Origin: Okeania sp. SIO2B3
GTDB taxonomy: Bacteria > Cyanobacteriota > Cyanobacteriia > Cyanobacteriales > Microcoleaceae
Direction of reading: 5' to 3'
DNA: 43,183 bases
Assembly: GCF_010672525.1 (NCBI RefSeq)
Contig: NZ_JAAHGH010000002.1
Location: 161,399 to 204,581 of the forward strand
Under the pieces are notes generated by a model. That model did no database searches and was not told the DNA's origin. It was given only the letters and a program-made list of their open reading frames with translations. Positions 1-8,294 of this stretch are shown here, one piece after another; position 1 is the first letter of the stretch, and every line of letters starts with the position of its first letter. The translations under genes were made by a program, and so were the position numbers.

Positions 1-440
1 AGTTTTGAACAAGAACTCAGAATATAGGAGTCTGGGGAAAAATTAGATTGGGGTTTGATGAACAAGAGTGGCAATTTTTCCCGATCTCCATCATTTTTTC
101 TCTTCTTACTTCCTACTTCTTACTTATAACTTCTTGCAGATAAATGGAGGGATAAAAATTTCTCAAGTAATCCTGATTAACCATCATCTAGATATGAGGT
201 GGTGGGTGAATAAATTATTTGGGGATAGGTGGTAAAAGCTTAGTTTTGAACAAGAACTCAGAATATAGGAGTCTAGAGAGAAATTAGATTGGGGTTTGAT
301 GAACAAGAGTGGCAATTTTTCATTATCCCTATCATCTTTTTCCTTTTTATTTCTTAGTTCTTGTTCGCTACTTTTTGGAGATAAATTAAACGATGAAAAT
401 TCCTAGTTATTGCTGGTTAATTCTTAGGTATAAATTTAGG
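1..440. repeat. Diverging direct duplication, period about 241 bp
   Basis: The first 80 or so bases of the window recur from position 242 with only a few differences, and similarity then fades through an AT-rich, pyrimidine-rich tract. No convincing reading frame lies in 1-465. The first copy may begin before the window edge. The duplication appears to be non-coding; its origin (decayed element or slipped duplication) cannot be decided from the sequence. Confidence 0.6.
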
Positions 441-465
441 GTTACTCCATTTTTTTACTGACTTT

Positions 466-770
466 AATTCGGGCTTGCTGATTAAATCTAAAAGCATTGA
501 TATATAAAGACAAGTGCCTTTTTGGGGTCGAAAAAAGTGCCTGGTATCACATCTAAAACGCTCAAAAAGGAGCGTATTTTAGGTAAGAGTTGGGCAGAAA
601 ATCTTGGGACAATTCTTACTCCTACCTCCTCGCTCCCAAGCCATTTCTCCTGTCTCCTGTCTTCCCCTCCCCTCCTGGGAGGGGCTAGGGGTGGGTTGGG
701 AGGGGTTAGGGGTGGGTTGTCTCCTGTCTCCTACAAAGAACAAAAAGACTTTATTCAGCAAACCCTAATT
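466..770. mobile_element. MITE-like element, family M2, copy 1
   Basis: The element is bounded by inverted ends: left AATTCGGGCTTGCTGA (466-481) and right TCAGCAAACCCTAATT (755-770), with 14 of 16 bases matching as inverted repeats. Two more copies lie at 3062-3465 and 25542-25815, sharing internal motifs such as the ACGCTCAAAAAG core and a TGGGCAGAAAA block. It encodes no transposase. It carries a GC-rich hairpin repeat of the CCCCTCC...GAGGGGTGGGTT type (about 664-718), also scattered elsewhere in the window. Its right end overlaps the last codons of fdhD. Confidence 0.75.
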
Positions 771-1594
771 CTTTCCACACCAGAATAAATATTAAATTTT
801 TTCCCCCGCAAAAATCCAACCAAAGTAATATTAAATTCCCTAGCTATTTCTACGGCTAAACTACTAGGCGCAGAAACAGCACAAACTATCGGCACACCTA
901 CAGTTATACATTTTTGTATAATCTCAAAACTCGACCGCCCACTCACCATAACAATATGATTATTTAAAGGTAATATACCTGCTAAAAATTCTGACCCTAT
1001 CAACTTATCTAAAGCATTATGTCTACCCACATCTTCTCGCAATTTTAACAATTCTCCTTGAGTATCAAATAAAGCAGCAGCGTGTAAACCACCAGTAGAT
1101 TTAAACACCCTTTGAGCATTACTTAATTTCTCAGGCAAACTATAAATAACTTCCGCCGGAACTTTTGATTTTAAAGGAATAGCTGAAAAACCTTTAATAT
1201 GCAGAGATTCTATACTTGCTTTACCACAAATTCCACAAGCGCTAGAGGAAAAAAAATGTCTTTCTAAGGTTTTTAAATTTGGTTTTAATTCAGACTTAAG
1301 AGTGACATTAAGAATATTTTGGAGTTGCTCCCCATCAATTTCTGGGTCTACACAATAACTAATTTTTTCAATATCTTCACGATTTTTGATAATTCCTTCA
1401 CTATAGAGAAATCCTGCTGCTAAATCAAAATCATTTCCTGGAGTCCGCATAGTAACTGCTATAGTTTGTTTCGGAAAAGTCAGACGAATTTCTAAAGGTT
1501 CTTCTGTTACTAATTGGTCATAACGAGTAAAAGAAATGCGCTCTTCTACTACTAAAATTTGTGCTTTAGTTTTGCTACTAGGAGAATAGTTCAT
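755..1594 (-). CDS. fdhD: FdhD, formate dehydrogenase accessory sulfurtransferase
   Basis: The 279-residue protein has the FdhD fold signature with the essential CGIC motif (Cys120 and Cys123). In this family that cysteine loop receives sulfur from the desulfurase IscS and passes it to the molybdenum cofactor of formate dehydrogenase in the cytoplasm. Length is normal for the family. The start ATG follows an AGGAAA-like ribosome site. The natural FdhD end (…NIYSGVERI) is followed by Arg-Val-Cys-stop, written by the inverted end of an inserted MITE (466-770), so the stop codon belongs to the element. No formate dehydrogenase gene is visible in the window, so the partner enzyme must be elsewhere. 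Identification is firm; activity is inferred. Confidence 0.93.
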   Translation of the reverse strand: MNYSPSSKTKAQILVVEERISFTRYDQLVTEEPLEIRLTFPKQTIAVTMRTPGNDFDLAAGFLYSEGIIKNREDIEKISYCVDPEIDGEQLQNILNVTLKSELKPNLKTLERHFFSSSACGICGKASIESLHIKGFSAIPLKSKVPAEVIYSLPEKLSNAQRVFKSTGGLHAAALFDTQGELLKLREDVGRHNALDKLIGSEFLAGILPLNNHIVMVSGRSSFEIIQKCITVGVPIVCAVSAPSSLAVEIAREFNITLVGFLRGKKFNIYSGVERIRVC

Positions 1595-2088
1595 ATTTTT
1601 TTTCCTAATCTTTTTCTTGTGTCTTTACTTATTGCTATTTTCCATTCACTTTTTGTTTTTTTCTGTACCATTTTGAAATTCTTTGGAGACTTTTTGCTTC
1701 ATTCTCTGACTGTAAGCATTCAGCTATCAGCCATCAGCTATCAGCTAAGGTTAAAAAATTAGCAAATTTGAGCAGTTATTAAATTTTATTCGTCAAAATC
1801 GGTCAGATAATAAATAAACCATGAGCACAAAAAGTTTCAGCGTCTAGGTTTGGTTAAAGGGGAATAACTCTATTAACTAACACAATATTATAGCTATTCG
1901 TCGTAATCCACTAATGATTCTTTTCGACTAAGTATATAGGCAGGAATAAACGTAACTATGTAACGAAATATTTATGCAGTCTAAACTTTTGAGATTACTT
2001 CTTTCCACTCTGTTCCAGTCTCTTCGGACGTAGTTGTAAATTTTCCCTCCTACATACTTATATTAATAACTATTAACTAATAACTGAA
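1595..2088. other. Intergenic region without recognisable gene
   Basis: This AT-rich spacer lies upstream of the divergently placed fdhD. It contains a short tandem repeat of the CAGCTATCAGC type near 1720-1746, which is one of the low-complexity repeats seen throughout the window. I see no RNA gene or conserved protein fragment in it. Confidence 0.4.
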
Positions 2089-2259
2089 ATGACAGATACT
2101 ATTAATCCTATTATTGATTTATTTCTCTATGACCAAAAAATAGGGTCTCAAGCCTCCCCTTGGCTGCGCCGCGAGCTACCGCTCTACAAGGGGATGAAAA
2201 AAAATCAAGTTCAATATTTCAAGCCTCTGACTTTCCTGCGGAATGCTGCGCAAACATAA
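2089..2259 (+). pseudogene. N-terminal remnant of a cyanobacterial conserved protein
   Basis: A 56-codon frame begins MTDTINPIIDLFLYD, which resembles the start of a family of large conserved cyanobacterial proteins of unknown function that I recall only in general terms. After about 18 residues the sequence runs into a CCCCTT hairpin repeat and then the 23-bp repeat at 2233-2255, and it stops there. It therefore looks like a gene start cut off by repeat insertion. It overlaps the antisense end of the NACHT fragment. The family link is tentative. Confidence 0.35.
2233..2255. repeat. 23-bp mobile repeat (S1 family), copy 1
   Basis: This copy of the short repeat TTCCTGCGG...GCGCAAAC sits at the 3' end of the NACHT fragment. 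Read on the minus strand it encodes the residues FAQHSAGK that end that frame. Other copies are at 7740-7762, 7933-7955, 21653-21675, 21797-21819 and 21871-21893. The first half (TTCC TGC GGAA) can form a small hairpin. Confidence 0.8.
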
Positions 2260-2937
2260 TTAAAACCCGATGACCGCGCTCGTTATTTTCTGCTGCCTGT
2301 TTCTGAAACTGTGCCACCTGGTCTAAAAATACTTTCAACTCATTACTTGCACCGCGCTCCAACAACAATTCATCAAACCCATCCAGCAAAAACAGAAACC
2401 GAGTGTTACAGTCTGTCAACCAACCGCTATCAGTCTTGACAAAATCCCAACCTACGGCATTAGTTAGAGTCTCATCAATATTTGCTGCAAAATTTCTGAC
2501 ATCCCGCAACCGAATCAAAATAGGTGTATAAATAGGATGTAATTCCTGGCGCACCCAGTCGGCAAACATTCGGCAAAATACACTTTTTCCTCTTCCCGGG
2601 CCCGCTTGAATAAATAACACCTGTTTGTCTTTGTTTTCATCGAGCAAAATTGTTTTTGCCCACTCCTGAATATTCTGAGGAGTTGCTGTTTGTTCAATCT
2701 CCCCATGAGAGTTAACAGTTTTTACTTCAAGTGGCACATAAATTTCTCGAAAAGTGAATTTTTCATCAAATACTTCTTCCTCTGGTTTAGTAGCAATATT
2801 CTTCTCTAAATATTTATCTATACTGCCATAAATTTCCAAATCTTTCTGCCACCCATCCCCATAGATTGCTGCTAATTTTTTAGCATCATCTTTCACCTCT
2901 GAAACCGCAAGGAAAAAATTTCTTCTCTTGGTCTCAT

Positions 2938-2966
2938 GGATATGGCGCAGTTTTCCTCGCCATCCC
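2938..2966. repeat. GGATGGCGAGG hairpin repeat
   Basis: This imperfect hairpin of the form GGAT(A)TGGCG...CGCCATCC is a variant of the near-perfect hairpin at 35077-35107. On the minus strand it supplies the apparent start codon and first residues of the NACHT fragment. That suggests the ATG there is not the ancestral start. Confidence 0.6.
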
Positions 2967-3061
2967 ACCCTACGGGAAGCTCCGCAACGACCGCTTTTTT
3001 CCCCTTGAAAGGGGAAGCTAATAAAGCTAAATTATTTAATTATTAATTATTCAGTAATATT

Positions 3062-3465
3062 AATTAGGGCTTGCTGATTAAATCTAAAAGTATTTACAGA
3101 TAAAGGTTTTAGCCTTTTTGGGGCCTTTAAAAAGTGCCTGGTTTTCAGCTCTTCACGCTCAAAAAGTTAGTATAAGGACTTACCCAAATTAACGTTGAAA
3201 ACGCCATATGTAGGGGCGAATGGCATTGACTAACGTTAAGCTCCGCTAACGCCCTCACTTGATTTAGTGTCTGTGCATAAGTCCTGAGTATTTTAGGCTC
3301 ATAGTTGGGCAGAAAAATCTTGGGACAATTCTTACTCCTACCTCCTCTAAATTCCCTTTTCTCCTGTCTCCTGTCTTTCCCCTCCACGGTCGGGGGAGGG
3401 GCGAGGGGTGGGTTGTCTCCTGTCTGCTACCCTCACCCATAAGACTTTTTCAGCAAACCCTAATT
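3062..3465. mobile_element. MITE-like element, family M2, copy 2, with nested elements
   Basis: The ends are AATTAGGGCTTGCTGA (3062-3077) and TCAGCAAACCCTAATT (3450-3465), near-perfect inverted repeats. It is longer than the other copies because a second element (M3, 3175-3285) has inserted into its middle. A GC-rich CCCCTCCACGG...GTGGGTT hairpin repeat sits near 3379-3414. No reading frame of interest is present. Confidence 0.75.
3175..3285. mobile_element. MITE-like element, family M3 (AGGACTTAC ends), nested copy
   Basis: The ends are AGGACTTAC and the inverted TAAGTCCT. The inner sequence CATATGTAGGGGCGAATGGC is shared with the reverse-oriented copy at 38281-38369. Compared with that copy, this one has an extra block of about 22 bases (GACTAACG...CCGCTAAC) in the middle, itself a short repeat. 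This gives three nested levels: a short repeat in M3, and M3 in M2. Confidence 0.7.
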
Positions 3466-3700
3466 AATAATTAATTGTTGAATCCTAACTCCTCGCTCAT
3501 TCCCCGTTCCTCCTGTCTCCCCCTCCACGGTCGGGGGAGGGGCGAGGGGTGGGTTGTCTCCTGTCTCCTACCCCTACTATTCAACCGGACATAATATAAG
3601 TCAGCCTTGAGCCAAATTAGCTCTTGCAAAAATCTCTCAATAAGTATATATTCATATTAGTAATGCATTTATTCAGAAGCAAATCTGGGCAATCATAAAA
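3466..3700. other. Spacer upstream of fur with a GC-rich hairpin repeat
   Basis: A second copy of the CCCCTCCACGG...GAGGGGTGGGTT repeat lies at about 3519-3555, flanked by CTCCTGTCTCC tracts. The 100 bases before fur are AT-rich and presumably hold its promoter, but I cannot point to a confident Fur box or -10 element. Confidence 0.4.
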
Positions 3701-4270
3701 ATGGTATTCTATCAGCATGATTCACTTAAGTCTGAACTAAATCAAAGAGGTTGGCGTTTGACCCCCCAAAGGGAGACTATTTTACAAATGTTTCAACACT
3801 TACCTCAAGGTAAACACTTAAATGCAGAAGAAATATATAATCTGTTGTTGCATCAACAGGAAAAAATTAGCCTTTCTACTGTCTACCGAACCCTACATCT
3901 CTTGACAAAAGTAGGTATTTTGCGGGAACTAGAATTAGCTGAAGGACACAAACATTATGAGATTAACTCCCCCAACCATCATAAACATCATCATCTAGTC
4001 TGTCTTCAATGTCACAAAACTTTTGAATTTAACGATGATTCTATAACCAAAATTAGCCAGAAACAGGCTGAAAAAGAAGGGGTCCAAATGTTAGACTGCC
4101 AATTAACAGTTCATGCTGTCTGTGTAGAAGCTTTACGCAAAGGTTGGCCTGCCTTAGTACCTACAAGTTGGTCTTGCCCAAGAACTCACTTACAAAAAAT
4201 GTCTAACTCAAATTCAAATCATCAAAAGGTAAAATTGGAGGAGGAGGAGGAACTACCAAATGCTCAATAA
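3701..4270 (+). CDS. fur: Fur-family metal-responsive repressor
   Basis: The 189-residue protein has the Fur winged-helix domain (about 1-85, with RLTPQRETIL and the ISLSTVYRTL recognition helix) followed by the dimerisation and metal domain. Metal-site residues are visible: the NHHKHHH cluster (about 92-98) and Cys101-X2-Cys104, then Cys141. The second Cys of the usual distal pair is Ala. The WP...W-C-P-R tail is like that of cyanobacterial FurA proteins as I recall them. It probably represses iron-acquisition genes when Fe2+ is abundant. Its last 68 bases overlap, tail to tail, the end of the large gene on the other strand, and the acidic tail after residue 165 is extra. It could also be a paralogue such as Zur, but the tail favours Fur. 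Confidence 0.82.
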   Translation: MVFYQHDSLKSELNQRGWRLTPQRETILQMFQHLPQGKHLNAEEIYNLLLHQQEKISLSTVYRTLHLLTKVGILRELELAEGHKHYEINSPNHHKHHHLVCLQCHKTFEFNDDSITKISQKQAEKEGVQMLDCQLTVHAVCVEALRKGWPALVPTSWSCPRTHLQKMSNSNSNHQKVKLEEEEELPNAQ

Positions 4271-6686
4271 CTGCTCTATGACTTTCGCGGTTAGTTTGTA
4301 CTTCAGCTGCGATCGCCTCAATTTTTATTTCTAAACAACCATAAGCAATATACAGTTCTGTAATTACCTCTACTTGCCCCATGCCATTAGGAATAAAATC
4401 AGTTAACCAATGTGGTCCTGCAACTATTGTTTGAGCTTGGCGGTCGTAAACCCATATCTTAACATAAATACGAGGCAAACCCTCTGGTAATTGTACTCTA
4501 ACTTTTACATCTTTTCCAGCAACTACCTCTTGAGCCAGTACTTCTAAATGAGGCACTGGCACTGGTCGGTCGTCTGGTAAAATATAAGGCTGTCTAGAAA
4601 TTGATTCATCTTCTGACTGAGAAATATTTGCTAAGTCATCATTCCATTGCTTTTCTTGTCGGTCTAACTGTTCATCATGTTCATCTTCAACCACAAATTC
4701 TTGTGCTTCCCAATTAGTCTCATCAAAATTTTCACTGACAAGTTCCTCACCATCGACTATCATATTGATAGAATCACTATCTTGCAAATCATCTGTTCCA
4801 TCTTTATTTTTAGAATCTGATATATTTTCTAATTCTTCAGTTGAAGATAAAGAAGAAGCCTTCATCCATTGGGACAACTCAGAATCATTAGCCAAGGAAT
4901 TCAGCCGATCAAATAATTTATCCTCTAAATTCAAAGCCTTAAATGCCTCTTTTCTAGGAGCAAATTTTGTCGGAAAGGGAACAAGGTTTTGCTGGTTTAT
5001 AGGTACTTCCTCTTCCTCAATAGTGTTCGACTCCGACTCCGACTCTGAATCTTTTATTTCTTCCCCTTGTAAACTTGTCTTTTCTGGAAGTTTATCTGGA
5101 CCTCCCCAGACATCATCTAATTCATCTGAATCTTGAGGAGCATTTGACTTGGCCAACAACTCATTAATCAGAGTCTTGTCTTTGGCCATTTTTTCCGGTG
5201 GTGGGTTTCCAAAGGTTGGTAATTTGAGCGCTCCAGAATCTCCCTCTTCTTCAACAGGTTGATATATCTGTGGTGGTAAAGGTTGTTCTATATCGGATTC
5301 CTTTTCGGGTTTAACTTGATTAATTTTTTCTACTAACTCTTGAAAAGAAGGAGATTTTTGCTCTGGTTTTCTTGCTGGCTGAGTTATTTTATCAGCCATT
5401 CCCTGATGGTCATCTTCACTAAAATTATCATCAATTGCTGCCAACCAATTCTGTAGTGGGGCTGTAATTGTAAAAGATGTATTAGCTAAAGCAACTGTAT
5501 TATTTGTGAGGATAATTTGCCCTAATATTAAATTAGTTTTAATATTTTCTGGAACATTAATTGTACAAGCAAATATAATAGGTGGAGCTTGCTCTGGTAG
5601 AGTTTGTTGTACATCAATTAAAATTTCTGAAGTTTGAGGATTACGCAGACAAATTTTCAAATTCCCATCAACAATTGGAGTATTATTTTCTGGAATGGAG
5701 GACTCATTTTTTGTTAAGGTATTCTGCGATATAAGGTGATTAAAATCTTCTGTAGATTGAAGATTTTGAAGTTGATTATCTAAGACTATCTGACCAGATA
5801 AAATTAAAGCTTCTCCTGGTTGAGCAGTATAAGATGCTTGGTCTAAGGTTAGTTTTAAAGGATAATTTATAATAGAGTTAGTCTGATTAGTAGCGTTAGT
5901 ATCTGTCTCTTGATTTACCTCTAATTCTATTGCTTGTTCTTGCTCAAATTGACCAAGTATTGATGAATTATGCCTGATAGTTTCAGTTAGTTCTTGTAAT
6001 TTGTTTTCTGTCTCTTTAATATCTGATATATGACTTTTATCTTCGAGTTGGTTGTGAACTTGAATACTTAAATCTTCTTCATCATCATCTAGTAAATTAG
6101 TGGGATTTTGCTCTTCAATTTGAGCATCCAATAATTCTATTTCATCTGATTTAGATGTTAATTCAAAATCTTTTTTTTCTGTATTTTGCTCTGGATTATC
6201 TATTGAGTTTATTTGACTATAAACAACAGATATATTTTCATTAGTAATCGACTCATTTGGCTGAGTTTCTGAATCTGTTAATAGATATAGTTCTTGACTC
6301 TGAACATCTAATGTTTGTGAGAAATCTGAATCATCATAATCAGTGGGTAATACTTCTAAATGGACAATATGTTGTTTTGCTTTGACAGATGATGTAGTTG
6401 GTTTACTTTGACAACGAAATTCCCATTTACCTGGTTTGAGACGGGTAAAAGGTATAATAGATATGAGACCTTGAGAGTGAGTATGACTAGAACGTTTCTG
6501 AACTCGCCTTAAGGGTGGGACTTCTTCGGTAGAATCGTGAATAATCTGAATTTGGACTTCTGTATTGGCTATATGGGTATGAGCCACAATACGATAACGA
6601 CCTTCTAGAATTTCCACATCGGCTGATTCTAGAGGTAGCCAGCTTCGATCGCCTTCTTTCTGTAGCAAAAATTCCCAGTTTGACAT
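4203..6686 (-). CDS. Large acidic conserved cyanobacterial protein of unknown function
   Basis: This is an 827-residue, highly acidic protein with no catalytic motif that I recognise. The first 120 residues or so (starting MSNWEFLLQKEGDRSWLPLE) and the last 130 (from about 690: VPHLEVLAQEVVAGKDVKVR to the end) look folded and beta-rich, like immunoglobulin-type strands. A middle beta segment lies near 270-410. The linkers between are rich in Glu, Asp, Ser, Asn and Gln and look disordered. There is no signal peptide or membrane segment. The C-terminal end is proline-rich. It converges on fur with a 68-bp overlap. It could be a scaffold or cell-surface-associated factor, but I do not assign a function. 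Confidence 0.75.
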   Translation of the reverse strand: MSNWEFLLQKEGDRSWLPLESADVEILEGRYRIVAHTHIANTEVQIQIIHDSTEEVPPLRRVQKRSSHTHSQGLISIIPFTRLKPGKWEFRCQSKPTTSSVKAKQHIVHLEVLPTDYDDSDFSQTLDVQSQELYLLTDSETQPNESITNENISVVYSQINSIDNPEQNTEKKDFELTSKSDEIELLDAQIEEQNPTNLLDDDEEDLSIQVHNQLEDKSHISDIKETENKLQELTETIRHNSSILGQFEQEQAIELEVNQETDTNATNQTNSIINYPLKLTLDQASYTAQPGEALILSGQIVLDNQLQNLQSTEDFNHLISQNTLTKNESSIPENNTPIVDGNLKICLRNPQTSEILIDVQQTLPEQAPPIIFACTINVPENIKTNLILGQIILTNNTVALANTSFTITAPLQNWLAAIDDNFSEDDHQGMADKITQPARKPEQKSPSFQELVEKINQVKPEKESDIEQPLPPQIYQPVEEEGDSGALKLPTFGNPPPEKMAKDKTLINELLAKSNAPQDSDELDDVWGGPDKLPEKTSLQGEEIKDSESESESNTIEEEEVPINQQNLVPFPTKFAPRKEAFKALNLEDKLFDRLNSLANDSELSQWMKASSLSSTEELENISDSKNKDGTDDLQDSDSINMIVDGEELVSENFDETNWEAQEFVVEDEHDEQLDRQEKQWNDDLANISQSEDESISRQPYILPDDRPVPVPHLEVLAQEVVAGKDVKVRVQLPEGLPRIYVKIWVYDRQAQTIVAGPHWLTDFIPNGMGQVEVITELYIAYGCLEIKIEAIAAEVQTNRESHRAVIEHLVVPPPPPILPFDDLNLS

Positions 6687-6930
6687 CTATTTAAGTCTAC
6701 AGAGTGTCTTTACATAATATATTACTTTAATTTATATCAGATTTTTTTTTCTGCGTAATTTTAGTCACTAAAGTTTAGAGTTTTTTGAACTTGAAGAAGT
6801 GGTCAGTAGTCAGTAGTCAGTAATTAATAGTCAGTAGTCAATTTAAAGCAATTATACCAATTCCCACTCATTAATACTATATTTAAGTAACATTTCAGTT
6901 ATTAAGTAATTAACACAGGTATAATAATTT
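6687..6930. repeat. Spacer with GTCAGTA tandem repeats
   Basis: Upstream of the 827-residue gene there is an AT-rich stretch with four to five copies of AGTCAGT(AGTCAGTA) at about 6798-6842, a low-complexity repeat. A promoter for the minus-strand gene must lie here, but it is not distinct. Confidence 0.4.
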
Positions 6931-7087
6931 TTGGCGTTGCTGATTCTGGGTATGATGCAGAGCTACCCGAGCAAGCCAAAATTGGGGGGGAATAAAACTC
7001 TCAAAGTCCCCCATTTTTGTGGATGCGCGGGGGCGAAGGCGAGAACCAAACAATCGCACATTCATACTTCAATTCAGCAACGCCTAA
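6931..7087. mobile_element. MITE-like element, family M4 (GGCGTTGCTGA ends)
   Basis: The left end is TTGGCGTTGCTGA (6931-6943) and the right end TCAGCAACGCCTAA (7074-7087), inverted repeats with one mismatch over about 13 bases. The 157-bp element has a C-run (CCCCC) and a G-run arm inside and no coding capacity of its own. The 68-residue frame across it is a chance product. Confidence 0.65.
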
Positions 7088-7157
7088 TTTTTGTGCTAAT
7101 TAGCAACCTAGTCAATATTAATGATTCTCATGTTTAATTATCTTGTACTCCCCTCTT

Positions 7158-7186
7158 CCCCTCCACGGTAGGGGTTAGGGGTGGGT
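7158..7186. repeat. GC-rich hairpin repeat (G1 family)
   Basis: This is a short form of the CCCCTCCACGG...AGGGGTGGG repeat that also occurs near 664-718, 3379-3414, 3519-3555, 22336-22381, 22879-22913, 25736-25771 and 28175-28209. It lies just downstream of the response regulator gene and could fold in either transcript. Confidence 0.6.
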
Positions 7187-7241
7187 CCCTACTCCCCTAC
7201 TTAAGAAAATGTAGAAAAGTTTTTGAGAAATGGTATTACCA

Positions 7242-7622
7242 CTATGGAACCCAACCCAAAATTGTCTCTACTTCAGTTGCCAGAGACATAGGATCGAAAG
7301 GCTTAGTAATTACTCCATTTATTCCCAACTGCAAAAATTGATGGCGATCTTCTGAACAAACTTTCGCTGTCAGGAAAATTACTGGAATTTGCTGAGTGGC
7401 CTGATTAGCTCGTAGTTGTTTAAGAGTAGAAAATCCATCTATTTCAGGCATCATTACATCTAAGAGAATAGCATCTGGTTGTTCTGCTTCTGCTTTAGCA
7501 ACAGCTTCGCTACCTGAGATACCTGTAATTACTTGCCAACCACCTACTATTTCTAGACTAAGTTGGGCGACTTCTCTAATATCTTCTTCGTCGTCTATTA
7601 GTAAAATACGTTTTTTTGCCAT
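7242..7622 (-). CDS. CheY-like single-domain response regulator
   Basis: The 126-residue protein is a stand-alone receiver domain. The acidic pocket is Asp10-Asp11-Glu12, the phosphoacceptor is Asp55 (in AILLDVMMPE), the switch Thr is Thr85 and the conserved Lys is Lys107 (in TKPFDP). No output domain follows, so it would act by protein contact after phosphorylation by a histidine kinase that is not in the window. Its nearest neighbours are unrelated, so the pathway is unknown. Start codon and length are standard for the family. Confidence 0.9.
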   Translation of the reverse strand: MAKKRILLIDDEEDIREVAQLSLEIVGGWQVITGISGSEAVAKAEAEQPDAILLDVMMPEIDGFSTLKQLRANQATQQIPVIFLTAKVCSEDRHQFLQLGINGVITKPFDPMSLATEVETILGWVP

Positions 7623-7680
7623 CCGATAAAATATATTTAATTTGACATTATTGAATTTGTGTTAGTAAACAAAAGATTAA

Positions 7681-7831
7681 GTAGGGTGTGTGATAGCACA
7701 GTTACCATTGCTGGAATAACTATAAAACTCCGTTCCGCTTTCCTACAGAATGCTACGCAAACGCGATCAATTTGACTTCACGCACCACGTGCTGTGGTTG
7801 GCGTGGGTTACGTAAAACTAACACACCCTAC
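7681..7831. mobile_element. MITE-like element, family M5 (GTAGGGTGTGT ends), with nested short repeat
   Basis: The ends GTAGGGTGTGTGATAG and CTAACACACCCTAC form an imperfect inverted repeat of about 14 bases. Inside are an AACTCCGTTCCGCT short repeat and a copy of the 23-bp S1 repeat (7740-7762). The element lies between the response regulator gene and an Rpn fragment. A solitary end of the same type (CTAACACACCCTAC) appears near 12340-12353. Confidence 0.7.
7740..7762. repeat. 23-bp mobile repeat (S1 family), copy 2
   Basis: This copy (TTCCTACAG...ACGCAAAC) has three changes from the commonest form and lies inside MITE M5. A similar CTCCGTTCCGCT repeat directly precedes it. Confidence 0.7.
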
Positions 7832-7904
7832 TGGACCGACACAGCTAAAATAGTGCATTAGATTTGTCATTTTAAGCATCAGTCGGATAAAACACAGATT
7901 AATT

Positions 7905-8093
7905 TTAGCACTCTGCGTTTTTAAGATTCCTTTTCCTGCGGAATGTTGCGCAAACAAAATTTTTGGTCAAGCTTTTACACCTTTTACCATTGTAAATAAT
8001 GGCATTCAGAAAACTAATAAGTATTTCTTGAGATTGATTAGAGTCGAATATTCTTTTAAAGGCATAATCAAATTTAGGACTGATAAATCTCAT
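7905..8093 (-). pseudogene. N-terminal fragment of an Rpn-family PD-(D/E)XK nuclease
   Basis: The first 37 residues (FISPKFDYAFKRIFDSNQSQ and onward to FLNAIIYNGK) match the start of the intact Rpn protein at 41382-42314 almost residue for residue. The frame then runs into a 23-bp S1 repeat (7933-7955) and ends before any catalytic residue. Rpn proteins are DNA nucleases that promote recombination. This copy cannot be active. It is the 5' piece of a copy whose other parts may be represented by fragments at 8295-8447 and 8671-8823, although their order does not fit a single gene. Confidence 0.8.
7933..7955. repeat. 23-bp mobile repeat (S1 family), copy 3
   Basis: TTCCTGCGGAATGTTGCGCA followed by AAC lies inside the Rpn N-terminal fragment, directly after the region of homology to the intact paralogue. 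This suggests that insertion, or deletion next to it, broke the gene. Confidence 0.75.
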
Positions 8094-8160
8094 AATTATA
8101 ATAGTGAATAGAGCTATAAGAATATATTAATATTATAGAATATTTAAGGGAATAAAAATC

Positions 8161-8208
8161 ATGTCTGAACTACAATAATTAAGAAAAAAAGCTCTGAATT
8201 TATCCGTA
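8161..8208 (+). pseudogene. Antitoxin-like remnant (addiction-module component), copy 1
   Basis: The ATG is followed by codons for MSELQ, then TAA, then LRKKALNLSV, which resembles the start of small addiction-module antitoxins (TIGR02574-like). The stop is at codon 6 (8176-8178), where Gln (CAA to TAA) would be expected. After LSV the sequence passes into GGAAGAA repeats. The surrounding 60 bases are duplicated at 8475-8537 with the same stop, so the nonsense change predates the duplication. Confidence 0.5.
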
Positions 8209-8294
8209 GAAGAAGGAAGAAGGAAGGAGGAAGAAGGAAGAAGGCTTAAAAGCTTGAAAAAACGTAAATTTCCTGTAGATATTCACCCTTGGTT

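Larger units (their letters stand above)
2219..2968 (-). pseudogene. NACHT-type NTPase fragment
   Basis: The 249-residue frame contains a P-loop GPGRGKS (about residues 123-129) and a Walker B strand FLFLLDGFDE (about 191-200), the pattern of NACHT/STAND ATPases. In bacteria these act as conflict or signalling switches, usually with C-terminal repeats and an N-terminal effector. Here both ends are repeats. The first 13 or so residues come from a hairpin repeat (2938-2966, also at 35077-35107). The last residues after GHRVLI come from the 23-bp repeat at 2233-2255, exactly where family members continue with a Gly-Arg motif. Sensor, winged-helix and repeat domains are missing. It is most likely a dead remnant, although a short P-loop protein could still be made. 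Confidence 0.7.

Noticed and set aside
522-788. Plus-strand 88-codon frame and the opposite 60-codon frame
   Set aside because: They are composed of MITE and GC-hairpin repeat sequence.
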